DNA from: Kerstersia similis | GTDB taxonomy: Bacteria; Pseudomonadota; Gammaproteobacteria; Burkholderiales; Burkholderiaceae_B | Reading direction: 5' to 3' | Length of the DNA stretch: 64,000 bases | NCBI RefSeq assembly: GCF_965139615.1 | Contig: NZ_CBCSIQ010000004.1 | Location: 1 to 64,000 of the forward strand | Part shown: positions 27,381-35,879 of the stretch, piece after piece | Layout of the letters: the number at the start of each line of letters is the position of its first letter | How positions within the stretch are numbered: the stretch's first letter is position 1 | Made by a program: the position numbers and the translations under genes | The notes under the pieces: generated by a model | The model's database searches: none | What the model was told of the DNA's origin: nothing | The model's input: the letters and a program-made list of their open reading frames with translations, nothing else

Positions 27381-27397
27381 AAATCGGTTGTTTGCTG

Positions 27398-27437
27398 AAA
27401 CGGCCTGGAAAGGGTTTCCTTTCCAGGCCGTTTTTTT
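27398..27437 (+). terminator. Rho-independent terminator of rplS
   Basis: A perfect 16-bp stem (27398-27413 with 27418-27433), a four-base loop GTTT, and a run of seven T after the GC part make this one of the strongest terminators in the window. Confidence 0.95.
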
Positions 27438-27531
27438 ATTTCTGGTATTGCAATTTGTTTATTGTTGACCAGTGAGTGTCTCAATTTTGTATTTTGTTTT
27501 TTAAAAACGCGCTAATCCTTGATTAAGCGGT

Positions 27532-27561
27532 TTGCCAATTCTCGTCCATAGCGTTTATAAC
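27532..27561 (+). promoter_or_regulatory. Candidate sigma-70 promoter for the cyclopropane fatty acid synthase gene
   Basis: TTGCCA (27532-27537) and TATAAC (27556-27561) are 18 bases apart in an AT-rich stretch after the rplS terminator. It would give a leader of about 225 bases before the GTG start at 27794. Confidence 0.45.
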
Positions 27562-27641
27562 AGTCTGATCACAGGCTCGGATGTTCGCCCGGCGCTATTG
27601 CCGGATCGGGCATGCTCCTCCAGCCGTGACCAGACGCCAAA

Positions 27642-27673
27642 GCAAAACCTTGCGGTTAATGGCAAGGTTTTGC
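27642..27673 (+). other. Perfect hairpin in the cfa leader
   Basis: GCAAAACCTTGC and GCAAGGTTTTGC form a 12-bp stem with an eight-base loop, about 120 bases before the start codon. GTGGTGGTTTTC follows, which is not a clean T run, so it may be a leader structure rather than a terminator. Confidence 0.55.
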
Positions 27674-27793
27674 GTGGTGGTTTTCGGGGCGCAAGCTCTC
27701 TTGAATGGCGGATATAGGAATCTTGCCATTGAGGGAAGCCTCACAATGGTGTGCCGCCATTGCGGCTGGGATCATTCAGCTTGGGAGATATTG

Positions 27794-29056
27794 GTGAATC
27801 CACTGTTGTCCAAAGTCAGTTCGATTCTGGAAAATCTTGCCACGCCGGTACAAGTTCAATTACCGGGTGGTGAGAAAGTAGGGGCGTCGAACCCCAAAGT
27901 TGTGCTTATCGTGCGCGATAAGTCCGTTCTGGCCCGGCTGGTATCAGGAGATATCGGTATTCTGGGTCAGGATTATGTGGAAGGCCGGGTAGATATTCAG
28001 GGCAGCATGCGCGACATTATGAGTGCCGCCTCGGAACTGCTGCCAGGTTCTCCGGTCGAGGCGGCGCGCGGTGGCGTGTTCACGGATCTGGTACGCCGCT
28101 TGCTGTCGGTATGGCGCCATTCCATCGAACGTGATGCCAAGCAGATCGAGTTTCACTATGACCTGTCAGATGATTTCTACGGTTTGTGGCTGGATCCGCG
28201 CCGGGTCTATTCCTGCGCCTATTACGCCAAGCCGGATCTGACATTGGCGCAGGCCCAGGAAGCCAAGCTCGATCTGATCTGCCGCAAGCTGCGCCTGCAG
28301 GCGGGCGAGCGTTTTCTGGATGTCGGCGCCGGATGGGGCGGCCTGCTGCTCTGGGCGGCGGAGCATTACGGTGTCGAGGCCGAAGGGATTACCCTTTCTC
28401 GCAATCAGCATGCCTATGTCAATCGTCTGATCGAAGAAAAGGGGCTGAGCGGGCGCGTGCGCATGTCCTTGCTGGACTATCGCAAACTCGATACTTCTCG
28501 TCCCTATGACAAGATCGCTTCCGTCGGCATGTTCGAGCACGTCGGCCGCGCGCAGATGACCAAGTATTTCGAGCGCTTGGGGCAATTGATCCGTCCCGGC
28601 GGCTTGATCATGAATCACGGTATCACGGCTGGCGGTCTCTATAACGCCGAGGTGGGCGGAGGCATGGGCGAGTTCATCGGGAAATACATTTTTCCGGGCG
28701 GTGAGCTGACGCATATCAGCCATGTCATCGAAAGCCTGTCCGCAGGCGGCCTGGAAATGCTGGATACGGAAAACCTGCGGCCTCACTATGCCCGAACGCT
28801 TTGGGCATGGAGCGATGCGCTGGAGCAGCGCCTTGACGAAGCCTCGCGGATTCTCGGCGGCGAGCAGGGGCAGCGTTCCTTGCGGGCCTACCGTTTGTAT
28901 CTTGCCGGGTGTGCCGCCGGATTCGAGAATGGCTGGATTGCATTGCACCAGGTCGTCGCCCAGCATCAGCCCAGACGGGGCCGGGCCGATGAGCTGGATT
29001 ATCCGGCGGGCCAGGCTTATCCGTGGCGGCGCGATGATATCTATCGCACCGATTGA
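27794..29056 (+). CDS. cfa: Cyclopropane-fatty-acyl-phospholipid synthase
   Basis: This enzyme methylenates double bonds of membrane phospholipids with S-adenosylmethionine, often as cells enter stationary phase or meet acid. The 420-residue protein shows IEFHYDLSDDFYGLWLDPRRVYSCAYY, the SAM-binding motif FLDVGAGWGGLL (about 174-185), MFEHVGRAQM and FIGKYIFPGGELTH. The GTG at 27794 has GGGAG six bases upstream. Upstream codons in frame back to 27581 are unlike the family. It is followed by a terminator at 29125. Confidence 0.9.
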   Translation: MNPLLSKVSSILENLATPVQVQLPGGEKVGASNPKVVLIVRDKSVLARLVSGDIGILGQDYVEGRVDIQGSMRDIMSAASELLPGSPVEAARGGVFTDLVRRLLSVWRHSIERDAKQIEFHYDLSDDFYGLWLDPRRVYSCAYYAKPDLTLAQAQEAKLDLICRKLRLQAGERFLDVGAGWGGLLLWAAEHYGVEAEGITLSRNQHAYVNRLIEEKGLSGRVRMSLLDYRKLDTSRPYDKIASVGMFEHVGRAQMTKYFERLGQLIRPGGLIMNHGITAGGLYNAEVGGGMGEFIGKYIFPGGELTHISHVIESLSAGGLEMLDTENLRPHYARTLWAWSDALEQRLDEASRILGGEQGQRSLRAYRLYLAGCAAGFENGWIALHQVVAQHQPRRGRADELDYPAGQAYPWRRDDIYRTD

Positions 29057-29124
29057 CACACGCTGAACGGTGCTGCCGTGCAGCATGCCGTCACCGGGCG
29101 CAGTGATGAAAGCGCCCGGATTTG

Positions 29125-29160
29125 AAAGCCCGATATTCCTTGGAAATACCGGGCTTTTTT
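29125..29160 (+). terminator. Rho-independent terminator of cfa
   Basis: AAAGCCCG pairs with CGGGCTTT, extended by TATT/AATA, and a T run follows. Confidence 0.9.
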
Positions 29161-29216
29161 GTGCCCGATTCACCGTGCTGATGCCGGTGTTTTTCCTCAG
29201 GGTTTTCCTGGGTCAT

Positions 29217-29245
29217 TTGGGGTTTCAATCATTTTTGGTTAAAAT
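29217..29245 (+). promoter_or_regulatory. Candidate sigma-70 promoter for the proXWV-type operon
   Basis: TTGGGG (29217-29222) and TAAAAT (29240-29245) are 17 bases apart in an AT-rich stretch. The leader to the ATG at 29468 would be about 215 bases. I saw no other element in the gap from 29161 to 29467. Confidence 0.45.
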
Positions 29246-29467
29246 GCCCCCTTCTTCATTCAGTTTGATGTCAATTTCGTTGTATTCGTTTTGGCTTCCA
29301 GAACGAAAAACGATCCCTTGTGGAGAGCCATGAACTGGCTCCCCGTCAAAAAGTCGGTATGTATTGGCGGTCTTGCCCGTCTTCCGCACACCTTCCTTAT
29401 CTGCTAAATGGCGTTGTGCCGCTTGTCAAAGGCGGCCCCGCGTCCAAGACCCTTAAGGAGGCGAATC

Positions 29468-30511
29468 ATGAGTGTTTCCCGTCGTTTCAATTCTCGCAAT
29501 GTGGCGCGCACGCCGCGCAATACACTGCTGGCCGGCGCAATGCTGCTGGCGCTGTCCGGTTTGGCCGGTACGGCGCAGGCGCAATCCGCTCCAGCCTGCG
29601 AAGTCAACCGTCCAGTCAACTTTGGCGGTATGAACTGGGAGTCCAACCTGGTGCTGGTCGATGTGCAGCGCTTCATCCTTGAAAAAGGATATGGCTGCAA
29701 AACCGATGTGTTGCCCACCGAAACCTTGCCGGCCCTGGCCGCGCTGGAGCGGGGCGACCTCGATGTGAATACGGAAGTCTGGCTCAATAGCGTGGCCGAA
29801 CCCTGGAGCAAGGCCGAAAGCGGTGGCAAGGTCAAGCGCGTAGGCGAACTGTATATGGGCGGGGAGGCCTGGTATATCCCGCGCTATACGGCGGAACGCT
29901 ATCCAGAATTGAAGTCGGCGGCAGACCTGCCGAAATTCAAGGATAAATTTGCTGATCCGGAAGAGCCGGGCAAAGGCCGCTTCTATGGCTGCCCGGCCGG
30001 TTGGGGCTGCGAAGTCGTGAGTTCCAATCTGTACCGGGCGCTGGGCCTGGAAGACAGCTATACGCTGTATTCGCCGGGGACGGGCGCTGCCCAGAAGGCC
30101 GCCCTGACCTCTGCCTACAAGCGCAAACAGGACATCGTGTTCTATTACTGGTCGCCGACGCCGCTGGTTGGTGCGATGGATCTGGTGGAACTCGAATTGC
30201 CTCCTTATGACAAGGCGAAGCACGAGTGCCTGACCGCACCCAAGTGCGCCAATCCGGAGCCTAGCGCCTATCCGGAAAATCCGGTGTTCACGGGCCTGAA
30301 CGTGGCCTTTGCGCAGCAGGCGCCGGGGTTGACCGAGTTCTTCACCAAGATGAGCGTGCCGCTGCCGGTGATGAATGCCACGCTGGCGCATCTTGAAGAA
30401 ACCGGTGATGACGCTGGCGATGTCGCCCAATGGTTCCTGAAGAACCATGGCGATGTCTGGAAGCAGTGGGTGCCGGAAGAGGTCGCTGCGCGGGTGCAGG
30501 CCGGGCTTTAA
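29468..30511 (+). CDS. proX: Glycine betaine/proline-type ABC transporter substrate-binding protein (ProX family)
   Basis: ProX-type proteins bind glycine betaine, choline or related osmolytes in the periplasm. The 347-residue protein has a signal peptide (AGTAQA-QS near residue 38) and the OpuAC-family pattern NFGGMNWESNLVLVDVQRFILEKGYGCKTDVLPTETLPALAALERGDLDVNTEVWLNS. Aromatic residues needed for a cation cage are plentiful. AAGGAGG sits six bases before the ATG. It heads an operon with permease and ATPase genes. The exact ligand is not shown by sequence. Confidence 0.88.
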   Translation: MSVSRRFNSRNVARTPRNTLLAGAMLLALSGLAGTAQAQSAPACEVNRPVNFGGMNWESNLVLVDVQRFILEKGYGCKTDVLPTETLPALAALERGDLDVNTEVWLNSVAEPWSKAESGGKVKRVGELYMGGEAWYIPRYTAERYPELKSAADLPKFKDKFADPEEPGKGRFYGCPAGWGCEVVSSNLYRALGLEDSYTLYSPGTGAAQKAALTSAYKRKQDIVFYYWSPTPLVGAMDLVELELPPYDKAKHECLTAPKCANPEPSAYPENPVFTGLNVAFAQQAPGLTEFFTKMSVPLPVMNATLAHLEETGDDAGDVAQWFLKNHGDVWKQWVPEEVAARVQAGL

Positions 30512-30618
30512 GCCTGCTCTGACGCCACATCGCAGCACGCATCCCGCAGTGTGTGGGGGCCGGGCGGCTGCTTGGCCTCGCAATCACGGCGGATGCGCTG
30601 TCCTTTTCATTTCGTTAT

Positions 30619-30652
30619 GGCATGCCGGGAGCGCTTGCGTTCCCGGCATGCC
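30619..30652 (+). other. Intercistronic hairpin between proX and proW
   Basis: GGCATGCCGGGA and TCCCGGCATGCC pair over 12 bp, with up to three more pairs in the loop. No T run follows. Hairpins at this place often stabilise the binding-protein message and lower expression of the downstream permease, which fits binding proteins being needed in excess. Confidence 0.6.
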
Positions 30653-30666
30653 CGATGGTGCACATC

Positions 30667-31524
30667 ATGTTTCCTGAATTGATTCCAGCGCGCGATTTAC
30701 GGCGCGCTATCGACGGTTTCGTCGAACATCTTGTTTCCCGCTACGCGGATACGCTGGAGACCTTGTCCAAGCCTTTCCTGCATGTGCTGGTCTGGCTTGA
30801 GCAAGTTCTTCGCGGAGCGCCGTGGTGGGCGGTCGTCCTGGCGGTCATTGCCATTGCCTGGCTGGTCAGCCGTCGCCTGGTGCTCAGTGTTGCCATGGGG
30901 GCGCTGCTGTGCGTGATCGGCCTGCTCGGCCTGTGGGATGCGGGCATGCAGACCCTGTCGCTGATGATCATGGCGGTGGCGACTTCCGTGATCATCGGCA
31001 TTCCCCTGGGTATTGTCATGGCCAGGGTGAACTGGCTGCGCAGCATCATGATGCCGGTGCTGGACGTCATGCAGACCATGCCCAGTTTTGTTTATCTGAT
31101 TCCGGTCGTCATGCTGTTCGGCCTGGGCAAAATTCCGGCCATTATCGCGACGGTGATCTATGCCGTGCCGCCGTTGATCCGCCTGACTGACTTGGGCATC
31201 CGGCTGGTGGATCAGGAAGTGCTGGAGGCATCGCGCGCCTTTGGGGCCAACTCCCGCCAGCAGCTGTTCGGCGTGCAGCTGCCGCTGGCATTGCCCAATA
31301 TCATGGCGGGTATCAACCAGACCACGATGATGGCCCTGTCCATGGTGGTGATCGCTTCCATGATCGGCGCGCGTGGCCTGGGTTATGAGGTACTGCTGGG
31401 TATCAACCGTCTGGAAGTCGGACGCGGTCTGTTGGCCGGTCTGGGTATTGTGGTGCTGGCCGTGCTGTTCGACCGCATTACGCAATCGTATGGGCAGCGG
31501 GTACGCCAGGGAGGTGCGCGATGA
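30667..31524 (+). CDS. proW: Glycine betaine/proline-type ABC transporter permease
   Basis: This 285-residue inner-membrane protein carries the ProW pattern: LVLSVAMGALLCVIGLLGLWDAGMQTLSLMIMAVATSVIIGIPLGIVMARVN, DVMQTMPSFVYLIPVVMLFGLG, and the ATPase-contact loop EVLEASRAFGANSRQQLFGVQLPLALPNIMAGINQTTMMALSMVVIASMIGA. The ATG at 30667 is chosen; an in-frame ATG at 30655 is possible. Its end overlaps the start of the ATPase gene by four bases. Confidence 0.93.
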   Translation: MFPELIPARDLRRAIDGFVEHLVSRYADTLETLSKPFLHVLVWLEQVLRGAPWWAVVLAVIAIAWLVSRRLVLSVAMGALLCVIGLLGLWDAGMQTLSLMIMAVATSVIIGIPLGIVMARVNWLRSIMMPVLDVMQTMPSFVYLIPVVMLFGLGKIPAIIATVIYAVPPLIRLTDLGIRLVDQEVLEASRAFGANSRQQLFGVQLPLALPNIMAGINQTTMMALSMVVIASMIGARGLGYEVLLGINRLEVGRGLLAGLGIVVLAVLFDRITQSYGQRVRQGGAR

Positions 31525-32798
31525 GCAAGATCGAAGTCAAGGGTATCTACAAGATTTTCGGTTCGCATCCCAAAAAGTGGCTGGCCGAAGCCCAATCCGG
31601 CGTGAGCAAAGAGGAACTGCTCAAGCGCAGTCGCCATACGCTGGGCCTGCGCGATATCAGCCTGTCCATCGAAGAAGGCAGCATCTACGTCATCATGGGT
31701 TTGTCCGGGTCGGGCAAGTCCACCTTGATCCGCCATTTCAATCGTCTGATCGAACCGACGGCAGGGCAGATTCTGGTGGACGGCGTCGATGTGATGAGCC
31801 TGGGCAAGCGAGAGCTGGAACGGTTCCGGCAGAAAACCATGAGCATGGTGTTCCAGCGTTTCGGCCTGTTTCCGCACCGTACTGTGCTGGAGAATGCAGC
31901 CTATGGGCTGGCAGTGCAGGGCGTGGGCCGTGCGCAGCGCGAGGAAAAAGCGCGCTACTGGCTGGAGCAGGTCGGCCTGGCCGGCTTTGAAGAGCAATAT
32001 CCGGATCAGCTCTCCGGCGGGATGCAGCAGCGTGTCGGCCTGGCACGAGCGCTGGCGACCGATGCGGAAATCCTGTTGATGGACGAGGCATTTTCGGCGC
32101 TGGACCCGCTGATCCGCCGCGAGATGCAGGATCAGCTGCTGCAGCTACAGCTCAAGCTCAATAAAACCATCGTATTCATTACGCATGATCTGGATGAGGC
32201 CTTGCGCCTGGGGAACCGGATCGCCATTCTGAAAGACGGCGAACTGATACAGGAGGGGACGCCCGAAGATATCCTGCTCAATCCGGCAACGGATTATGTG
32301 CAGGCCTTCCTGCAGGATGTGAACCGTACCAAGGTGCTCAATGCCCGCCATGTGGTCAATCCGCCGCGCCTGACACTGACGATGCGTTCGCAGCCTGCCC
32401 ATGCCTTGCAGCGCATGAATATGCTGGATTATGAGTATGCGCCGGTGCTGGATGGCAAGCGCCTGGCAGGCATTATTCTGCGTGAACGGGTCGAAGAGGC
32501 CATTGCCGCGCATGCCCGTGATATTTCGGCCTACACTGGCGATATGACCTCGGTGCCCGCGACGGCCGGATTGGATGAGGTGCTGGGCCACATGCTGGAC
32601 AGCAATGCTCCGGTGGCCGTGACGGGCGAGGATGATGAATTCATCGGTATGCTGTCGCGCAAAAAAGTGGCGGAGCTGGTGGCGCCTATCGTGGCGGAAG
32701 CGCAGGCCGAAGCGGCTGCGCCGCCGGCAGAGGTTGCCGACCCGGCTGCGACGGACAGTCTCGCCCGTCCGGGCGGGGAGCGTGGCGCAGCAGCGTAA
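31521..32798 (+). CDS. proV: Glycine betaine/proline-type ABC transporter ATP-binding protein with CBS domains
   Basis: ProV energises osmolyte import. The 425-residue protein has the ProV-specific N-terminus (KIFGSHPKKW..), Walker A GLSGSGKST (60-68), the signature LSGGMQQRVGLARALA, Walker B ILLMDEAFSALDP, and a C-terminal pair of CBS repeats (about 285-395), which in related transporters sense ionic strength. The last residues are rich in A and E. It overlaps proW (ATGA), so the two are translationally coupled. Confidence 0.95.
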   Translation: MSKIEVKGIYKIFGSHPKKWLAEAQSGVSKEELLKRSRHTLGLRDISLSIEEGSIYVIMGLSGSGKSTLIRHFNRLIEPTAGQILVDGVDVMSLGKRELERFRQKTMSMVFQRFGLFPHRTVLENAAYGLAVQGVGRAQREEKARYWLEQVGLAGFEEQYPDQLSGGMQQRVGLARALATDAEILLMDEAFSALDPLIRREMQDQLLQLQLKLNKTIVFITHDLDEALRLGNRIAILKDGELIQEGTPEDILLNPATDYVQAFLQDVNRTKVLNARHVVNPPRLTLTMRSQPAHALQRMNMLDYEYAPVLDGKRLAGIILRERVEEAIAAHARDISAYTGDMTSVPATAGLDEVLGHMLDSNAPVAVTGEDDEFIGMLSRKKVAELVAPIVAEAQAEAAAPPAEVADPAATDSLARPGGERGAAA

Positions 32799-32820
32799 GC
32801 CGGAATCAGGAGAAGTCTTC

Positions 32821-33624
32821 GTGGCAGCAGTGAACGGGCGCGGCAACAGCCGTGCACGCAAGGGCGGCGACCGCCGCATGCATGACGACCCCACTTTGTC
32901 GGAACAGGATGGCATCCGCTATCTGCATTTCGGCACCGAGTGGATACAAGGGGCCATGGCGGTCGATAATCCCGCCGAACTGGTGTTGGAATACACCCGC
33001 CAGATGATGGCCTGGCTGCTGTTCCTGGAGCCGCCGCGCGACGGCGCGATCGGCCAGCTGGGGCTGGGGGCGGGCTCGCTGACGCGCTTTTGCCTGAAGA
33101 AGACCCGCAGCCGGCTGACGGTAGTGGAATGGAACCGCATGCTGCCCATGATGTGCAGTCTGTATTTTCGCTTGCCGGCAAACGCCCGTTTGCAGATAGA
33201 GATTGAAGATGCCCAGGACTGGGTGGCGGAGCCGCAGCATGCCGGCAGCTGTCCGATACTGATGGTCGATCTGTATGACGCCGATGCCCAGGGGCCGGTG
33301 CGGGATTCCGTGGAGTTCTATGGAAACTGCCGCCGCGTCCTGGGTGATACCGGGATACTGACGGTGAATCTGTTTGGCGCGCATGAAAGCTTCGCGCCTA
33401 ATATCGCCAATCTCAATGCTGCCTTTGACGGTCGTGTCCTGCTTTTGCCGGAAATCGACGCCGGCAATCGCATTGCCATTGCATTCAGTGGCCCGCCATT
33501 GGCCGTGGAAGCGCAACGCTTGCTGGCCCGTGCGGAAGTGGTGGAGTCCCGCTACGGTTTGCCGGCCCGGCGATGGGCGCGCAGCCTGCTGAGCGAGGCG
33601 GAAGCAGGCATATTGCAGGTTTGA
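32821..33624 (+). CDS. Spermidine-synthase-like Rossmann-fold protein
   Basis: This 267-residue protein has a nucleotide-binding-like core: IGQLGLGAGSLTRFCLKKT, LTVVEWN as the acidic second strand, and PILMVDLYDADAQGPVRDSVEFYGNCRRVLGDTGILTVNLFG. That pattern matches the spermidine synthase/methyltransferase superfamily, in the short group without the N-terminal beta domain. The GTG at 32821 has AGGAG eight bases upstream. It follows proV by 22 bases and is probably the last gene of the osmolyte operon. Whether it makes polyamines is not shown. Confidence 0.75.
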   Translation: MAAVNGRGNSRARKGGDRRMHDDPTLSEQDGIRYLHFGTEWIQGAMAVDNPAELVLEYTRQMMAWLLFLEPPRDGAIGQLGLGAGSLTRFCLKKTRSRLTVVEWNRMLPMMCSLYFRLPANARLQIEIEDAQDWVAEPQHAGSCPILMVDLYDADAQGPVRDSVEFYGNCRRVLGDTGILTVNLFGAHESFAPNIANLNAAFDGRVLLLPEIDAGNRIAIAFSGPPLAVEAQRLLARAEVVESRYGLPARRWARSLLSEAEAGILQV

Positions 33625-33775
33625 GTCAGCCCGCTTGGCTCGGCAAGCGCTGGGATCACCTGCTGCTTGCCGCCCGTGGGCGGTAAGCATTTTTTCTGGT
33701 TTTCAAGCTTCCTAAATGCGGAAATTTTGATTTGTTGACTGTTTTCCTGCGTGATGTTTGTGATTAAAGCAGGAT

Positions 33776-33818
33776 GGTTGCAAATTTTCTATATATTGCT
33801 CTGGCGATTTGCGCAACC
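33776..33818 (+). repeat. Inverted repeat before the TrpX-like gene
   Basis: GGTTGC-AAAT (33776-33785) and ATTT-CG-GCAACC (33807-33818) form an interrupted inverted repeat around an AT-rich centre. It could be an operator or a leader hairpin about 85 bases before the start at 33903. The gap from 33625 shows nothing else clear. Confidence 0.35.
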
Positions 33819-33902
33819 TGCGTATTCCATAATTCACCGATATAGGGTTGTGCGGGTTACTATTTCCCCACTTTCACAGGGCTTTTCCGGGGGAATCTCG
33901 CT

Positions 33903-34871
33903 ATGTTGCATATCAAACGTACAGTCCTGGCCATGGTTGCTGCCGCAGGCCTTGCCGCGGCCGCACCATCTTTTGCTCAGCAGAAGTCCGTCGCCTTGGT
34001 CACCATTGTTGAACACCCTGCGCTGGACGCGGTGCGTGATGGGGTCAAGGATGCCTTGGCCAAGGCTGGCTACGAGGACGGCAAGTCACTCAAGTGGCAG
34101 TATCAGAGCGCCCAGGGCAATACCGCTACGGCCGCTCAGATCGCGCGCAAATTCGTCGGCGACAAGCCGGACGCCATTGTGGCCGTCGCGACGCCAGCGG
34201 CCCAGGCGGCCGTCGCTTCGACCAAAACCGTTCCCATCGTGTATGCCGCCATCACCGATCCGGTGGCAGCGCAACTGGTGCCCAGCATGGACGCCTCCGG
34301 CAACAACGTGACCGGCGTGTCCGACAAGCTGGATCTGGCGCGCCAGATCGACCTGATTACCGAGATTGTGCCGGACGCCAAGCGCGTGGGGATTGTCTAT
34401 AACCCCGGTGAAGCCAATTCCGTGGTCGTGGTGCAGGAGCTGCGCGAGCTGTTGGGGCAGCGTGGCATGACCCTGGTCGAGGCAGCCGCGCCCCGCACGG
34501 TGGATGTCGGCTCGGCTGGCCGCAGCCTGATCGGCAAGGTGGATGTGTTCTACACCAATACCGATAACAACGTCGTCTCGGCGTTTGAGGCACTGGTGAA
34601 AGTCGCCAACGACGCCAAGATTCCGCTGGTAGCATCCGACACCGACAGCGTGGCGCGCGGTGCCATTGCGGCCTTGGGCGTGAACTACCGCAAGCTGGGC
34701 GAACAGACCGGTGAAGTCGTGGTGCGCATCCTCAAGGGCGAAGCCCCCGGCACCATCGCGTCGGCCGTGCCGCAGGAGCTGATGCTCTATGTGAATCCGG
34801 CAGCGGCTGAGAAGCAGGGCGCTCCTTTGTCGGAAGCCTTCATCAAGAAGGCCGATCAGGTAGTGCAATAA
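33903..34871 (+). CDS. ABC transporter substrate-binding protein (TrpX-like, PF04392 family)
   Basis: The 322-residue protein has a signal peptide (PSFA-QQ near residue 25) and the family pattern SVALVTIVEHPALDAVRDGVKDAL, NTATAAQIARKFVGDKPDAIVAVATPAAQAA, PIVYAAITDPVAAQLV and PLVASDTDSVARGAIAALGVNYRKLGEQTG. Related systems (TrpXYZ of Gram-positives) import tryptophan or other small ligands; the ligand here is unknown. It is followed by the matching permease and ATPase genes. Confidence 0.88.
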   Translation: MLHIKRTVLAMVAAAGLAAAAPSFAQQKSVALVTIVEHPALDAVRDGVKDALAKAGYEDGKSLKWQYQSAQGNTATAAQIARKFVGDKPDAIVAVATPAAQAAVASTKTVPIVYAAITDPVAAQLVPSMDASGNNVTGVSDKLDLARQIDLITEIVPDAKRVGIVYNPGEANSVVVVQELRELLGQRGMTLVEAAAPRTVDVGSAGRSLIGKVDVFYTNTDNNVVSAFEALVKVANDAKIPLVASDTDSVARGAIAALGVNYRKLGEQTGEVVVRILKGEAPGTIASAVPQELMLYVNPAAAEKQGAPLSEAFIKKADQVVQ

Positions 34872-34987
34872 GCACTGCTGTCTAGCACCGGCTGCGGCCG
34901 GTTCGCCGGAGAAATGAATGCGCCAGCGCCGCGCTTATGCGCGGTGCTGCGGATCAGTAGTACCGGCACATTCTCTCGCGACGCATC

Positions 34988-35878
34988 ATGTCTCTATTCT
35001 CCTTGATGGGTGCCCTGGAACTGGGTCTGATTTTCGGACTGGTTGCGCTGGGTGTCTTTATTTCTTTCCGTGTGCTGCGTTTCCCCGATCTGACGGTGGA
35101 TGGCAGCTTTCCCCTGGGCGGCGCAGTCGCTGCGACCCTGATCAGCGCCGGGCATGATCCGTTCATCGCTACCCTGGCAGCTGCTGCCGCGGGCGCGCTG
35201 GCAGGCATGATGACGGGCTGGCTCAATGTGCGGCTGAAAATCATGGATCTGCTTGCCAGTATCCTGATGATGATCGCCCTCTATTCCATCAATCTGCGCA
35301 TCATGGGGCGGCCCAATGTTCCGTTGATTCTGGAGCCTACGGTCTTTTCCGTCCTGCAATCGGATGCCATTGCCGATTACCTGATGCGGCCGTTGCTGTT
35401 GGTGCTGGTTGTGCTGGTGGCAAAGTGTGCGCTGGATGCCTATTTCAGCACGCATTCCGGCATGGCCATGCGGGCGACGGGTTCCAATCCCCGGATGGCA
35501 CGGGCCCAAGGCATCCGTACCGGCGCCATGATCATCGGTGGTATGGCCTTGTCGAATGCACTGGTCGGCCTGGCAGGCGCGCTGTTCGCGCAGACTCAGG
35601 GCGGCGCAGACATTTCGATGGGGGTAGGCGTGATCGTGATCGGCCTGGCTGCGGTGATCGTGGGCGAAAGCCTGCTGCCGTCGCGCAAGCTGGTCTTGGC
35701 TACTTTGGCCGTCATTCTGGGGGCGCTGGTATATCGCCTGTTCATTGCGCTGGCGCTCAATAGCGATTTCATCGGCCTGCAGGCCCAGGATCTGAACCTG
35801 GTTACCGCAGTGCTGGTCACGATAGCCTTGGTATTGCCGCGCCTGAAGAAGCGGCGTTCGGGCAAGGGAGCACGCTGA
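34988..35878 (+). CDS. ABC transporter permease (TrpY-like, branched-chain amino acid type)
   Basis: This 296-residue hydrophobic protein belongs to the permease family of branched-chain amino acid and ribose importers. It has about eight to ten membrane helices, with LRFPDLTVDGSFPLGGAVAATLI, GWLNVRLKIMDLLASILMMIALYSINLRIMGRPN and the conserved cytoplasmic loop GSNPRMARAQGI. Only one permease gene is present, as in TrpXYZ-like systems. One base separates it from the ATPase gene. Confidence 0.9.
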   Translation: MSLFSLMGALELGLIFGLVALGVFISFRVLRFPDLTVDGSFPLGGAVAATLISAGHDPFIATLAAAAAGALAGMMTGWLNVRLKIMDLLASILMMIALYSINLRIMGRPNVPLILEPTVFSVLQSDAIADYLMRPLLLVLVVLVAKCALDAYFSTHSGMAMRATGSNPRMARAQGIRTGAMIIGGMALSNALVGLAGALFAQTQGGADISMGVGVIVIGLAAVIVGESLLPSRKLVLATLAVILGALVYRLFIALALNSDFIGLQAQDLNLVTAVLVTIALVLPRLKKRRSGKGAR

Positions 35879-35879
35879 T

